A stretch of DNA of 64,000 nucleotides from Harmothoe impar (GCA_947462335.1 OX381706.1:15166784-15230783), one strand, 5' to 3'. Shown: positions 23,031 to 32,484, numbered from the stretch's first letter. Notes: generated from the letters alone by a model not told the origin. A program made the numbers and translations.

Positions 23031-25058
23031 TATATAGAATCACCTGTGCCTTTATTAACTAAGGTTAATGAAGGGGTCATACCTGTTTTAATTAAGTGTG
23101 ATAATCCGGTAGCCGCTGCTATAAAGCCGGACATGGGTGAGTGCTATAGCACTAAGTGTATTGACCCACTGTTCGCGTACAAGGTGGACGTTGGTGTTAA
23201 TAATCAGCTGCTTTCTGTTTATAGTAACATGGAGGTGAATGATATTGCGTGTATACATGCAGAGGGTTGGCCGCAGCCTGACCAATTTGTAAAATTATTG
23301 TGTACCCTGCATGAGTCCTTAGGACCACGAGAAGAGTCATTTGTTATATCTAGAGAGTGTTTTCTCGGGAGTTGTACATGTAAATATTCGCTAGATGGTA
23401 TGCTAGTATCTATGAAACCATGTAGAGTATTTGTGGAATGTTTTATGTGGGGAGATATAGACTCCAATTGGCACTATATACTGGAAGGAGCAGTGTTTGG
23501 TTTCAGAGTGGTGAATCCGGGGTGCCCTTGTGAGTATGTAAATGATAACTATGCCTCTATTCTACAAGAGGGTAGGAAACAGACCATGCATGAAAAGTTG
23601 CGCAAGGAATTATCCGAGGGTAAAATTATGTTAGCCAATGCTAATAATGTACCCAAGTGTATACATGCGTTGGGAGCAGTTGTAAAAAAGTCAGAATTTA
23701 TGGATGTGGGGGAAAAAATTCGCCCTATAACTGACTGTTCTAGATCAGGTAATAACGCACCCTCTGTTAACGAATTTACAGACGAGGTGTGTGACAAATT
23801 TGTTTACAATTCCTTAGATAATGTGTGTAACATGCTTACAGAAGAAGCATATATGTGTTGTACTGATATTTCAGATGCCTATAGAGGTCTCCATATATAT
23901 TATGGTGATAGAGTGTATCAAGGCTTGAAATGGGACTTTGAAGACGGTGAAGGCGAAGTCACCATGTTGGATGGACGCTTGTGTTTTGGTCTAGCTAGCG
24001 GCCCATACATTTTTAATACAGTGTCTGACTTTATGGTTAGATGCGCTGCGCGTAGGGGGGTGAAAAACATTGTGAATTACTTAGATGATTTCTTCTTATG
24101 TTACCCTAGTTTTGAATTATGTAAAATGGCTCAACATGTATTATTCAGGGTTATTCGCCAGTTGGGATTTTTTATTTCATATAAAAAAATCTCCCCGGTG
24201 GCAAAAAGTGTTGTGTTCTTAGGCATTGAAGTTAATAGTGTACATATGACATTGACTTTGCCTGAGGATAAGATGTGTAGCTTATTGCTTAAGCTGAGAA
24301 ATGCTCAGGGTAAGCAAAAGATGACCAAAAAAGAGCTGCAATCGCTTGCAGGTAGTCTGGCACATGCAAGCAAGGTTATTAGGGGGGGTCGTTGTTTCTC
24401 ACGTCATATATATAATTTGTGTAATACCGTTCGTAAGCAGCATTATAAAGTCAGATTATCTGGGGAGGCTCGGGCAGACATTGACTGGTGGTTGAAATTT
24501 GCCAAGGATTTTAATGGTACTGCTAAGATACTTAGACCTTTTGGCACCCACCTGGCTGTATACAGTGATGCTTCATTTGGTGGTTTTGCAGCCTACCACC
24601 AAAGTGATTGGTTGATTGGTAATTGGGAGCCTGGGATTAGCTCACTCCCCCCGGCATGTGCTCATCATTGGGTGGAAGCCCCCTCTGAATATCAGAAAAA
24701 TATTAACGAGCTTGAATTTTATCCTGTTTTATTAGCCGCTCAGAGATGGGGTGACTTATGGAAGGATAGTGAGATTACATTTGTAACTGATAATACCCAA
24801 GTCATGCATATGTTGAATACGGGCCGCAGCTCAAATGGGAAATGTATGTCTTGGATCAGAGAATTATTTTGGCTGGCAGTCCAGAATAATTTTTATTTTA
24901 ACTCTGTTTATATAAGCACGAATAATAATATTATATGTGATTGTTTAAGTCGTTCATCTGAGAAGGGTGCTCTAGACAAACTGTTATATGTTACGTCAGA
25001 CTTATCCTTATGCTGCCATTCTGTTCTTGGTTGCGGGTCCACGCGCCAAGCTAGCTAA
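23031..25058 (+). CDS. Reverse transcriptase-RNase H of the YR retrotransposon
   Basis: Open for 675 codons in the same frame as Gag and directly after the Gag TAG. There is no ATG at the beginning, and the first one is about 100 bases in, so readthrough or a point-mutated junction is implied. Numbering from the GTG at 23,046: the RT palm shows TDISDAYRG with Asp274 and YLDD at 345-348, preceded by EKIRPITDCSR and followed by FLGIEVN and LQSLAGSLAH (thumb). RNase H follows, with Asp508 in YSDAS, Glu557 in NELEF, Asp582 in VTDN and Asp632 in IICDCLSR, so the catalytic acids are all present. No DNA methyltransferase domain follows, which with the order Gag, RT-RH, recombinase resembles Ngaro rather than DIRS1. 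The last 71 bases overlap the recombinase ORF. Confidence 0.92.
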   Translation, partial: YIESPVPLLTKVNEGVIPVLIKCDNPVAAAIKPDMGECYSTKCIDPLFAYKVDVGVNNQLLSVYSNMEVNDIACIHAEGWPQPDQFVKLLCTLHESLGPREESFVISRECFLGSCTCKYSLDGMLVSMKPCRVFVECFMWGDIDSNWHYILEGAVFGFRVVNPGCPCEYVNDNYASILQEGRKQTMHEKLRKELSEGKIMLANANNVPKCIHALGAVVKKSEFMDVGEKIRPITDCSRSGNNAPSVNEFTDEVCDKFVYNSLDNVCNMLTEEAYMCCTDISDAYRGLHIYYGDRVYQGLKWDFEDGEGEVTMLDGRLCFGLASGPYIFNTVSDFMVRCAARRGVKNIVNYLDDFFLCYPSFELCKMAQHVLFRVIRQLGFFISYKKISPVAKSVVFLGIEVNSVHMTLTLPEDKMCSLLLKLRNAQGKQKMTKKELQSLAGSLAHASKVIRGGRCFSRHIYNLCNTVRKQHYKVRLSGEARADIDWWLKFAKDFNGTAKILRPFGTHLAVYSDASFGGFAAYHQSDWLIGNWEPGISSLPPACAHHWVEAPSEYQKNINELEFYPVLLAAQRWGDLWKDSEITFVTDNTQVMHMLNTGRSSNGKCMSWIRELFWLAVQNNFYFNSVYISTNNNIICDCLSRSSEKGALDKLLYVTSDLSLCCHSVLGCGSTRQAS

Positions 25059-25692
25059 AAGGCTACAATATTTGTTGGATAATGACATTTCAGACAATAC
25101 TGACAAAACAAGAGCATCACAAAACAAGAAGTACTTGGAATTTTGTGCCTTATATGGAGTCAATCCTATCAATCCTGGTGTGGAAGGCATAGGTTTCTAC
25201 ATTGCGTATTTGTCAAATTCTCTAGTGTACTCGTCCATTACTGGATACTTATCAGGGGTTAATTACTATCTTAAATCCCACAGGGCGCCTTCTATTGACT
25301 ACAGTGACCCGCTGGTAGCTAGAGCTATCAGAGGCGCCAAGAGGGTATTGGGCGACGCTCCCACTCAGGCCCTAGCTATTATGCCAGAGCATTTGATCCT
25401 TATGTTTGAACAGCTTCCGTTTTCCTTGGGACATGAGTGCTTCTGGGCCGCAGCCTTGTTTGCCTTTCGTACCCTACTAAGGAAGTGTCATTATACTTTA
25501 TCTGATGATATGTTATGTAGGGAAGCTTTTCAATTTTTCCCTTGGGGTATGATGGTGACGGTGTCTAAGTCAAAAACCATTCAATTTAAAGAAAGGAAAC
25601 TATTAATTCCTGTATGTAGAGTATCGAATATGTCATGGCCTAGCAAGAAGTTTACAAATAGCCGCTGCACGAGCAGCACAAGCAGCAGCTGA
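24988..25692 (+). CDS. Tyrosine recombinase, C-terminally truncated
   Basis: In the +1 frame relative to the RT and overlapping its end by 71 bp. In intact elements this enzyme joins the circular DNA intermediate to the chromosome. The N-terminal SAM-like/core-binding half is present (KKYLEFCALYG, GIGFYIAYLSNS, ITGYLSGVNYYLKSH) and the catalytic half begins with Arg165 in LLRKCHYTL. Homologous sequence stops near 25,650, about 45 residues after that Arg, so the HxxR box and the nucleophilic Tyr are missing. The reading frame then runs into a hairpin and ends in a Ser/Thr-rich tail. It cannot be a working recombinase as it stands. Confidence 0.85.
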   Translation: MLRQTYPYAAILFLVAGPRAKLAKRLQYLLDNDISDNTDKTRASQNKKYLEFCALYGVNPINPGVEGIGFYIAYLSNSLVYSSITGYLSGVNYYLKSHRAPSIDYSDPLVARAIRGAKRVLGDAPTQALAIMPEHLILMFEQLPFSLGHECFWAAALFAFRTLLRKCHYTLSDDMLCREAFQFFPWGMMVTVSKSKTIQFKERKLLIPVCRVSNMSWPSKKFTNSRCTSSTSSS

Positions 25693-25758
25693 CACTAGTG
25701 TCAGCTGCAGCAGCTGCACGAGCTGCTTGTGCTGCTCGTGCAGCGGCTATTTGTAAAC
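25650..25758. repeat. Long hairpin truncating the recombinase
   Basis: An inverted repeat centred on actagt at 25,694-25,699. The left arm gtttacaaatagccgctgca... pairs with ...tgcagcggctatttgtaaac; the right arm has about 14 extra bases. Its middle consists of the same CAG/CTG words (gcacgagcagcacaagcag) as the minisatellite at 26,597-26,795. Just outside, ggcctagcaagaag at 25,638-25,650 has an inverted twin near 25,941-25,954, suggesting a template-switch origin. Confidence 0.85.
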
Positions 25759-26009
25759 TAATTAATACGACTTCCTCATTAAATTTGTCATCTACAACTG
25801 TTTCAATCTTAAGGCTTTTTTTTTGAGTTTATTCTTTTTTCAAATTTGGTCCCACCTCAAAAGAGGAATAGGACTCTGTAACAATGTAGCTCTCTTGATC
25901 AATTAACAGCCCCATTTTTCTTAGATGTCATCTGACAGCTTCTTGCTAGGCCAGGATATTGTTAAATAAACAACTTGGAAAGCTAATTACAGTTTTCTGG
26001 GCTTGAAAT
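25759..26009. other. AT-rich spacer, no gene
   Basis: Between the hairpin and the MITE relic I see only AT-rich sequence and the inverted ggcctagcaagaag twin. I cannot find the missing recombinase C-terminus here on either strand. Confidence 0.4.
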
Positions 26010-26230
26010 ATGAGTATCTTGACTGTAACAGCAGCCTTTTTACCGTATAGTCCTTCAACGGACTCTTGCTGGCCAGACTTTCAAGCAAGTTTGCCAAAGT
26101 CCAGCCTGTTATTGAATGTCCAGCCTAGCCTGACCCTCAGTAGAATGGTCCTTGACCCATCTATTATAGTCCAGCAGTGCCTGACCCTTGTATGAGAGTA
26201 GTATTGGCGACATTGGCTGACTCTGATATT
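26010..26230. mobile_element. MITE relic related to 10,698-11,028
   Basis: Shares gtccagcagtgcctgaccct, ttggcgacattggctgac and repeated gtccagcct words with the foldback MITE of array unit 1. Only one clear arm is seen. It shows that the interior of the composite element has received host-resident MITEs. Confidence 0.55.
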
Positions 26231-26379
26231 TACCTGTGTGTACGGGGGGAGGAGAGGGTTCACAGCCACAGCTCTCTTAAGGCAAAGCTTGCGCTTATAG
26301 AGCACTACTAGTGGGGGTTTGAATGAGGAGTCTATGGCGTTTGTCTTAAAAAAAAATAGCCATGGCACATGTCGATGTC

Positions 26380-26520
26380 GCTTAATTATGCTCATATCTC
26401 ATGTCGATTTTAAGAATTGCTCATGTCACCTGTCACTATGTTTTTCAAGCTTCATGTCAAATGTCACTAGGCCTCATGTCGAATGTCGATTCTAAGAAAC
26501 AGACATGTCGCCATCTCGAA
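26380..26520. repeat. Short direct repeats (atgtcgatt...taagaa)
   Basis: The phrase ctcatgtcgattttaagaa recurs as gaatgtcgattctaagaa, with further catgtca/atgtcac words between. A small degenerate tandem region. No gene. Confidence 0.5.
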
Positions 26521-26535
26521 TTTAGTGGTCCACAC

Positions 26536-26538
26536 CGC

Positions 26539-26573
<35 letters not shown>

Positions 26574-26799
26574 ATTTGCTGTTGCTGCTGCTGTTGGTGC
26601 TGCTGCTTGTGCTGCTCGTGCAGCTGCTGCAGCTGCTGACAGCTGCTGCTGCTTGTGCTGCTCGTGCAGCTGCTGCAGTTGCTGACGATGTCACGGATGC
26701 TGTTGACAGATGCTGCTGCTTGTGCTGCTCGTGCAGCTGCTGCTGCTGCTGACGATGTCACGGATGCTGCTGACAGATGCTGCTGCTTGTGCTGCACGA
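26536..26799. repeat. CTG/CAG-rich microsatellite and minisatellite
   Basis: A pure (CTG) run of about 11 units at 26,540-26,573 is followed by three to four copies of a 45-67 bp unit built from gctgctgcttgtgctgctcg, tgcagctgctgc, and gacgatgtcacggatgctg. All six frames give polyLeu, polyAla, polySer or polyGln ORFs, which I do not treat as genes. Confidence 0.9.
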
Positions 26800-26856
26800 G
26801 ACTGAGTAGCTGCTATTACTAATGCTACTAATACTAGTATGAGAAAATACATTTAG

Positions 26857-27723
26857 TCAGTTGATTAAATCAAGGAGGTTTTCTGACTTCAGTGGATCGT
26901 TTAGCCATCGGCCACGGGCAAAACTTGAAACCATTTTATACATGGGACAATTGGCAGAGTCGAAACATGTTGGTACGATGGGATCGATCATGTTCATCAT
27001 CAGTTCAGGCAAAGGAAGTGTGTCGACAGCACGCGAAAACTTCATGTCTGGATGTTTCAACACAAGGCCTTTTATCACACTCACACAGCTGCTTTGAAGA
27101 GTGAATCCTTGACCAAACTTGAGCTTTTCCAACACAGCTTTGGCCTCTTTCTGTGCAGTAAGGGATCTCTCTTTCGGGTTCATCTCAGTGCTGTCTAGCA
27201 TGTCCTCAAAGTCTTTAACATAATGTTCCAACGGGCTACAAATGATGTACTCCAGATCATCGTCCGTATATGTCGTCTCCTCGCACCATATTGTGTCTTC
27301 TCCTGTTTCGAATTCCGTCATTTTCTGAACAATCTCCTCGTGAGTGCCTTGCATATATCGAAGCTCCTTCAAAGACCTGATAACTTCTATGGCGAAGACT
27401 GAACAAATACCTGAAGGAATTTCACCACAGTCAGGCCAAGTATACGGAGCTAAGAAAAATAGCTCCAACAAAATCTTCTCCCTCTGTCCAAATGAAACTA
27501 CTTCCGTTCCGATGAAGTTGAAGCATGCTTCTATCCATTGCTCCTTGGTGACGTCCTTCCAATGTTTCTTTACCTCACATGCATCATAGGGCACTGTTTC
27601 TCTTCCTGCTTCAAGTGGAAGTTGCTTTTTCTTTCTTGGACTCATTTGGAGAGAGTTTCGATGCTCTGTAGCGTCAACACTTCGATAAGAAAAGTAGCTG
27701 AAAATAGCAGAACTAACCATCAT
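26857..27723 (-). CDS. Intronless cargo gene of unknown function
   Basis: A 288-codon ORF opposite to the retroelement. The first 17 codons (from ATG ATG at 27,723) lie inside the right TIR; the unique part begins with ATEHRNSL, and an alternative start, MSPRKKKQ, is at 27,642. The protein is acidic and largely helical, with a basic N-terminal patch (PRKKKQ), a hydrophobic segment ILLELFFLAPYTWP near 88-101, an Asp/Glu-rich middle (around 145-185) and a C-terminal SSFARGRWLNDPLKSENLLDLI. No signal peptide, zinc finger or nuclease motif is seen, and nothing resembles transposase, polymerase or capsid. The composition looks like a host-type cytosolic protein, so a captured retrocopy is my inference. 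A faint pattern resemblance to small ciliary proteins is not something I can support. Confidence 0.75.
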   Translation of the reverse strand: MMVSSAIFSYFSYRSVDATEHRNSLQMSPRKKKQLPLEAGRETVPYDACEVKKHWKDVTKEQWIEACFNFIGTEVVSFGQREKILLELFFLAPYTWPDCGEIPSGICSVFAIEVIRSLKELRYMQGTHEEIVQKMTEFETGEDTIWCEETTYTDDDLEYIICSPLEHYVKDFEDMLDSTEMNPKERSLTAQKEAKAVLEKLKFGQGFTLQSSCVSVIKGLVLKHPDMKFSRAVDTLPLPELMMNMIDPIVPTCFDSANCPMYKMVSSFARGRWLNDPLKSENLLDLIN

Positions 27724-30110
27724 AACATTCTGAGCGAGCGTAGAGTGGACGATGCTACGATGATGAAGGGCGGGTCGAGAAAGTGTGATGGGTGAGAGCG
27801 TCGTTTCACTCCTTATGTACCCTGTCCTAGATAATCCTCTTAAACGGCTGAAAAGACTCTCTCAGTACAGAGTCTCTACTCAATTAAGAGATCTGTTAAG
27901 TAAGTTTTCACATGCTACCTGACTACTGCAGGTGGGTTTAGACTTAAGCAGCTTAGTGCACACACGTGTCTGTTAGAAAGCTACCTGCACACCTGCCTTC
28001 CTTTTTCACTAGTATTTACCCCCTGCCGACTTATAAGGCGCCTATACACGTGTGAGCCTCCTTATATACGCCTTCTTGCTTCTAGAGCTAAGCTACTTAC
28101 CGTCGTTTTCAGCTGCCGCAGGCTGACTGGCAGCTATTTAAAAGAGAATACCCGTTACCTGTATAACGGATCAGGGGGTTATGAGATTAGAGTGTGTATA
28201 CAAAAAAAGCTACAGGGGTCGTGAAGCAAGCGAGAGGGTGTCTGTCTGTGAGGTAGAGACGAGTACATGTGGTAAGCGACTTAAGTGTAAAACAAAAGCA
28301 CCTCCTCTTGCCGTGGTGAGTGGAGCGGACGGCAGCTGGCTAGTTGAATAAGCGTCAGCTTAGAAGATAATCCGTCCACGGGCTGGCGCGTCACACCTGT
28401 CGTTAATCACCTCCTGTAGTCTTTGTATACACAGTTGACCTGGCTTTATCTCTTCACCAGCTATAATCCCATATACATGTAGCGCACGTTACACTTGTTA
28501 TCCCTCTTTTCATGCTGATGGATGAGGGGTGGAAGGGTCCAGGTGAAAAGCAATTTGATTCCTCTCTGGAAGAGGGTGGGGCTCTAGGTGAAAACAAGCT
28601 TAGAACATCCGGATTAGCCGCTCTCTCAGCTATATAAAGAGCCTCAATTTTTCTTGGAACAGTACTTCACCTCTGCCCACTTCGTCTTGTTGTACACTAT
28701 CAGTCACGAGGCAGACGCTCGAAGTAGCAGATCTTTGCAGTATGGTTTATACAGGGGTTACCTGCTAATAGGAGTTTGTCTAAAAAAAATGGGTGAGTAG
28801 ATCGCTTTTTTCTAAAAAAACACTTAGAACACGGGTATGAATATGTAGCACTGTAAATAGTTAGTGTGAGTACACAGTAGAATCTACGGTACTATAGTCT
28901 TAACTGTCTAAAGACTGTGGAGCGCGTTAATGTGCGGTCTCCTTACTAATTTCACTTGACCAGGCTGGCAGGGTCAACTAGTCTAGGTAATTGCAACCAC
29001 AAGGGTGGCTACTCAAGATCCAAGTAGACCTACTACTACGAGATTGTCTTTTGACCACTCTGCCGCCTGGTGATTACATGCTCTAGTCTAGCTCGCCATA
29101 CCCTAGTATAGTTCTCCGCTCTTTTCGTCAGATGGCGCCACAATAGGATTTTTGTACATTTCTACGATACTCGCGAACATTTTAAACGCATAATGAACTA
29201 TATAAGCAACAAAGCACACTTCTAATATATTGAATATAAAAAACCGCGCTCATCATCCCTCTAATCGCATTTTCCAGCCGCCGGCCAGCTGACTGCTGAC
29301 GACAGGAGAGGGTGATTTTTTTTCTTTAGATTTAAGCCGCTTACCACACGCGCGCCCTCTAGTCACAGACAGAGTGACAGAAAGGGAGGGGGTCGCTTTG
29401 TTCACGCTACCTGTAGTTGTTTTTCTATACACACTCTAAGCCCATGACCTGCTAATCCTTTATACAGGTAACACGTGTTCAACTAATTACACTATTGTAT
29501 GACAGTCGGTACACGGATTAATTTTAAACCACCCTCCCATCTGGATCCATGTCTGGTGGGTGGAAGGATCCAGCTGAAAAGCGTGATTAGGGCTTTTGTT
29601 TCTCTTATGATAGCAGCAGGTCAGCATGCGACAGCTGAAAATGTCAGACTAAGTCGAATTGTTTGTTTACAAACAGTCACGTGTCACGTGGTGTTGTTTA
29701 CAAACAAGAGAGCCACGTGGTGTTGTTTACAAACAAACCCTAAGTAGGTCACGTTACCCTAGTTACCAGAATGCCGGCTTCTGATTGGCTGAGCCTAAGT
29801 AGGTCACGTGACGTAAGTAAGTCACGTTACCATGGTTACCAGAATGCCGGCCTCTGATTGGCTGAGAGCTTCTAAGTAGGTCAGTAGGTTACCCAGAATG
29901 CACCACTAATCCCCTAAGTAGGTCACTTCCGGTCACGTGACCAAATGGAGGCCTCTGATTGGCTGCAGGGTTACCCAGAATGCACCACTAATCCCCTAAG
30001 TAGGTCACTTCCGGTCACGTGACCAAATGGAGGCCTCTGATTGGCTGCAGGTCGATTGAGTAATAAACAGTACTTAACTATAGTCCCGTTCCGATACATA
30101 CAATACTACT
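27673..30110 (-). repeat. Right terminal inverted repeat (2,438 bp)
   Basis: Reverse complement of 19,178-21,615, including the subterminal motif repeats (29,737-30,050), the nested inverted repeat (28,101-29,643) and the TATA-like boxes. Its inner 51 bp supply the first codons of the cargo ORF. The outer terminus ATACTACT is followed at once by CCTGAT. Confidence 0.95.
28061..28068 (-). promoter_or_regulatory. Inward TATA-like box (right TIR)
   Basis: Mirror of 21,220-21,227, reading tatataag on the minus strand about 340 bp upstream of the cargo ORF start at 27,723. Confidence 0.4.
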
Positions 30111-30116
30111 CCTGAT
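30111..30116. repeat. Target site duplication, right copy (CCTGAT)
   Basis: Direct repeat of 19,172-19,177, followed by gtctccaggtccca, which aligns with gcctccaggtccca at about 12,755 in unit 1. Confidence 0.85.
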
Positions 30117-31081
30117 GTCTCCAGGTCCCAAGACTATACATTTGTACCAGTAATTGTGTTAACAATTTGAAAAAGTAATCAGACCAGCTGTCTAGAAAAA
30201 CATACTTGGGTGTAAGGGTTTTTAATGTGAATACAGATGGTTGAGAGGATTAGTGCAAAGTAAGATGGATTAAGCATAGAATTGGCATTGAAAGGCATTG
30301 ATATCATGTGGGAGGATACCAATGTAAACTGTATTGGTTCTGATGTAAATTAAACCCCCATGAGCTAAGCAAGTGCGGACAGTTAATAGAAGAATGTATA
30401 TACACTGGCTTATAAACAAACATAGTAAACGGTTGCAGTGCTGACTATTGTATTCACCGCAACAAAGGCTACATACGACTAAAGTTTTATGTTTGTATTC
30501 TCATCTTGTTGATTGAAATGTATACTTCAAGGCAATAAAGAATTAATAAAGCTAAATCCGATGGCCAAGCCTCACTAGATCTGAAAGGTTTGGTATTAAA
30601 ATGTGTTTTAGAGGGAAAGAAAAAAGAAAGAAGGGATTAGAATTACTAACATTCACTGAGATTAATTGAGGCTAGATCAAGCTGGCTATTGCTGTGAAAA
30701 TATGATGATATACCACAAAAAAATACTATACATTCAATGATAACCTCTCAAATATGTTATAACGTTTCCATCCCCCAAAAATACTATGCATTGCATGCCA
30801 ACTACTTTCATGAAGTTGGTGCCCTAAGGTGATCGTCATCCTCATAATACACTCTATATCCTAGGCTTTCTACACTATGAGAGAACCCATAATATATATT
30901 AATATATGTAAAAGGGATTTATGGGCAATAAATGGTGTATATTGCCCTTGGTTATTCAATACCAAACTGCATGCCCCTGAGCATCCCAAAACACACTTTG
31001 GGTAAACTGATATGCACTAGTACCCTGTCATCAATGCCACATTCATTGAATAGATAGGATAACTTTTTCATTACCTACTCC

Positions 31082-31297
31082 ATGTCAATCTATACCTTTT
31101 CCCTTTCTTCTGACAGTGATGTGAAGTCAGTTTTCGGGTATTCTCAGGGTATCACTCAGAGAAGCTCCTATGGGGACTCTTCCATTATCGTTACTCCCAT
31201 GAAGAACCTCCGGTCAAAGGCTCCTATCCCATCAGGAGGATATGAGTGTCAGGGGGCTATTAAGGGGCACAATGGAGCAGCCCTGGCACCCCAGTAG
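31082..31297 (+). CDS. Array-conserved small ORF, copy 3 (coding status doubtful)
   Basis: Third copy of the ORF at 5,128-5,502 and 13,533-13,778, ending QGAIKGHNGAALAPQ. Its N-terminal half differs from both other copies. Confidence 0.15.
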   Translation: MSIYTFSLSSDSDVKSVFGYSQGITQRSSYGDSSIIVTPMKNLRSKAPIPSGGYECQGAIKGHNGAALAPQ

Positions 31298-32484
31298 CCA
31301 GTCGCTTATCTAAAACACCCTTTACTATGGTGTGCCAAGAATGACATTGATGGATCGTTGTTGATTTATAGTGAAATACAAAGGTACAGCATGACCCTCT
31401 TGTATTCTTAGCATGGTTATTGAGTGACCCAGGAATTCAATACCAGCATAGCATAAATAGACAAAGGTCTACAAGTTTTAGTCTGTTGAGTGGGTTATTT
31501 CATGAATTTTACTTCTTTCTATGGCGTTCAAATGTAGACAAACCACAATTTTGATGATGTCATAGGGCCGTAAAATAGGAGCATGAGCTATTTCACCGGG
31601 TGTGTGAAATATGTCATTGTTTAGTTTAATCAGTGGCACCGCCTATTTCATAGAACATAACATGTCCTGAGAATTCTGAGGAAAATTCAATCAATTTGAT
31701 TGCTATGTTATAGCCAAGTGGCACTCCATACAGCATGCTTGTAACACTGGCTCCCTGTGCAGGGTATTCTGTTACAGTGTTATCAGCCACACCACAGAGC
31801 ACCCTTTGCCTCACCAGCACACACAGAACACCTAGTTAGGGCTCATCAGCTGCCAGTGCCACCTCCATACTCCATAAGTACATGGGGAGGAGGCTATAAG
31901 TATATGGGGAGGGAAGCCCTAAAGCAGCTAATGCTTCCCGCTTTCTCCATCGATAGTGCTGCTTTATTAGTCCATTACTCTGACCCATCCCATCCCTCAA
32001 TGTTGGTGCAACCCGATGCATGTCCTCTGCTGTAGATAAAATAGGAACATAAGGAAACACCTAGGCACAGAGGCAATTTTATGATTTTATTACACAATTT
32101 TTTTCATTTTAGTCCCAATGTCTGGTCAAACAGGTCTGGGAAATATTCACAAGATGAATAATATCTAACTATTGCATGAGGTCTGACAGGCTACCTAATC
32201 AAGGCCATCTGCGGAAGGCAAAAACTGAGGCAATCCTCTTAAGGAAACATTGATTCATTTAGATTTCAGTGTATTTCCTTGCATGAAAGCCCCAATTCTT
32301 CAATTTCATCAATGATACCTGATGATTGCTTACTGTTGGTAGGCTGATGGGTGTAATTCTCACCATGGCTTTATAGTGCATACAATCAGACCAATAGAGG
32401 TAGAGAGGGTATTTCCTCATGACAGGCTCTCCCCACAGCCTAAACCTGCTCACAAAGGGTTCACACTTGTCAGTCCCTCACGTT

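Larger units (their letters stand above)
19178..30110. mobile_element. 10.9-kb composite transposon with 2.4-kb TIRs
   Basis: Begins AGTAGTAT and ends ATACTACT, with 2,438-bp inverted termini and a CCTGAT target duplication. Cargo from left to right: Gag-like ORF, RT-RNase H ORF, truncated tyrosine recombinase, perfect-looking hairpin, relic of a MITE, CTG-rich minisatellite, and an intronless 288-codon gene on the opposite strand. A 6-bp duplication, long TIRs and a 5'-AG terminus are features known for Polinton/Maverick DNA transposons; DIRS-like retroelements normally leave no such duplication. No DNA polymerase B, DDE integrase, packaging ATPase, protease or capsid gene is present. I infer a non-autonomous DNA element mobilised in trans that carries a dead YR retroelement and a captured gene. 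Confidence 0.8.
12886..30268. repeat. Tandem array unit 2, interrupted by the composite element
   Basis: Same block order as unit 1, split between 19,177 and 30,111 by the composite transposon. Removing that 10.9-kb insertion and one target duplication leaves a unit of about 6.4 kb. The 7.26-7.70 kb block of unit 1 is missing, and the block around 13.9-14.2 kb appears again at 14,225-14,650. The insertion is therefore younger than the array. Confidence 0.7.

Noticed and set aside
21977..23797. Minus-strand ORFs opposite Gag and RT
   Set aside because: Shadows of the well-supported plus-strand genes.
26467..26797. PolyLeu, polyAla, polySer and polyGln ORFs on both strands
   Set aside because: They are six-frame products of the CTG/CAG repeat tract.
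19178..30110. Treating the TIRs as the normal terminal repeats of a DIRS-type retrotransposon
   Set aside because: They are far longer than usual DIRS repeats, flank unrelated cargo, and the insertion has a 6-bp target duplication; no internal complementary region was found.
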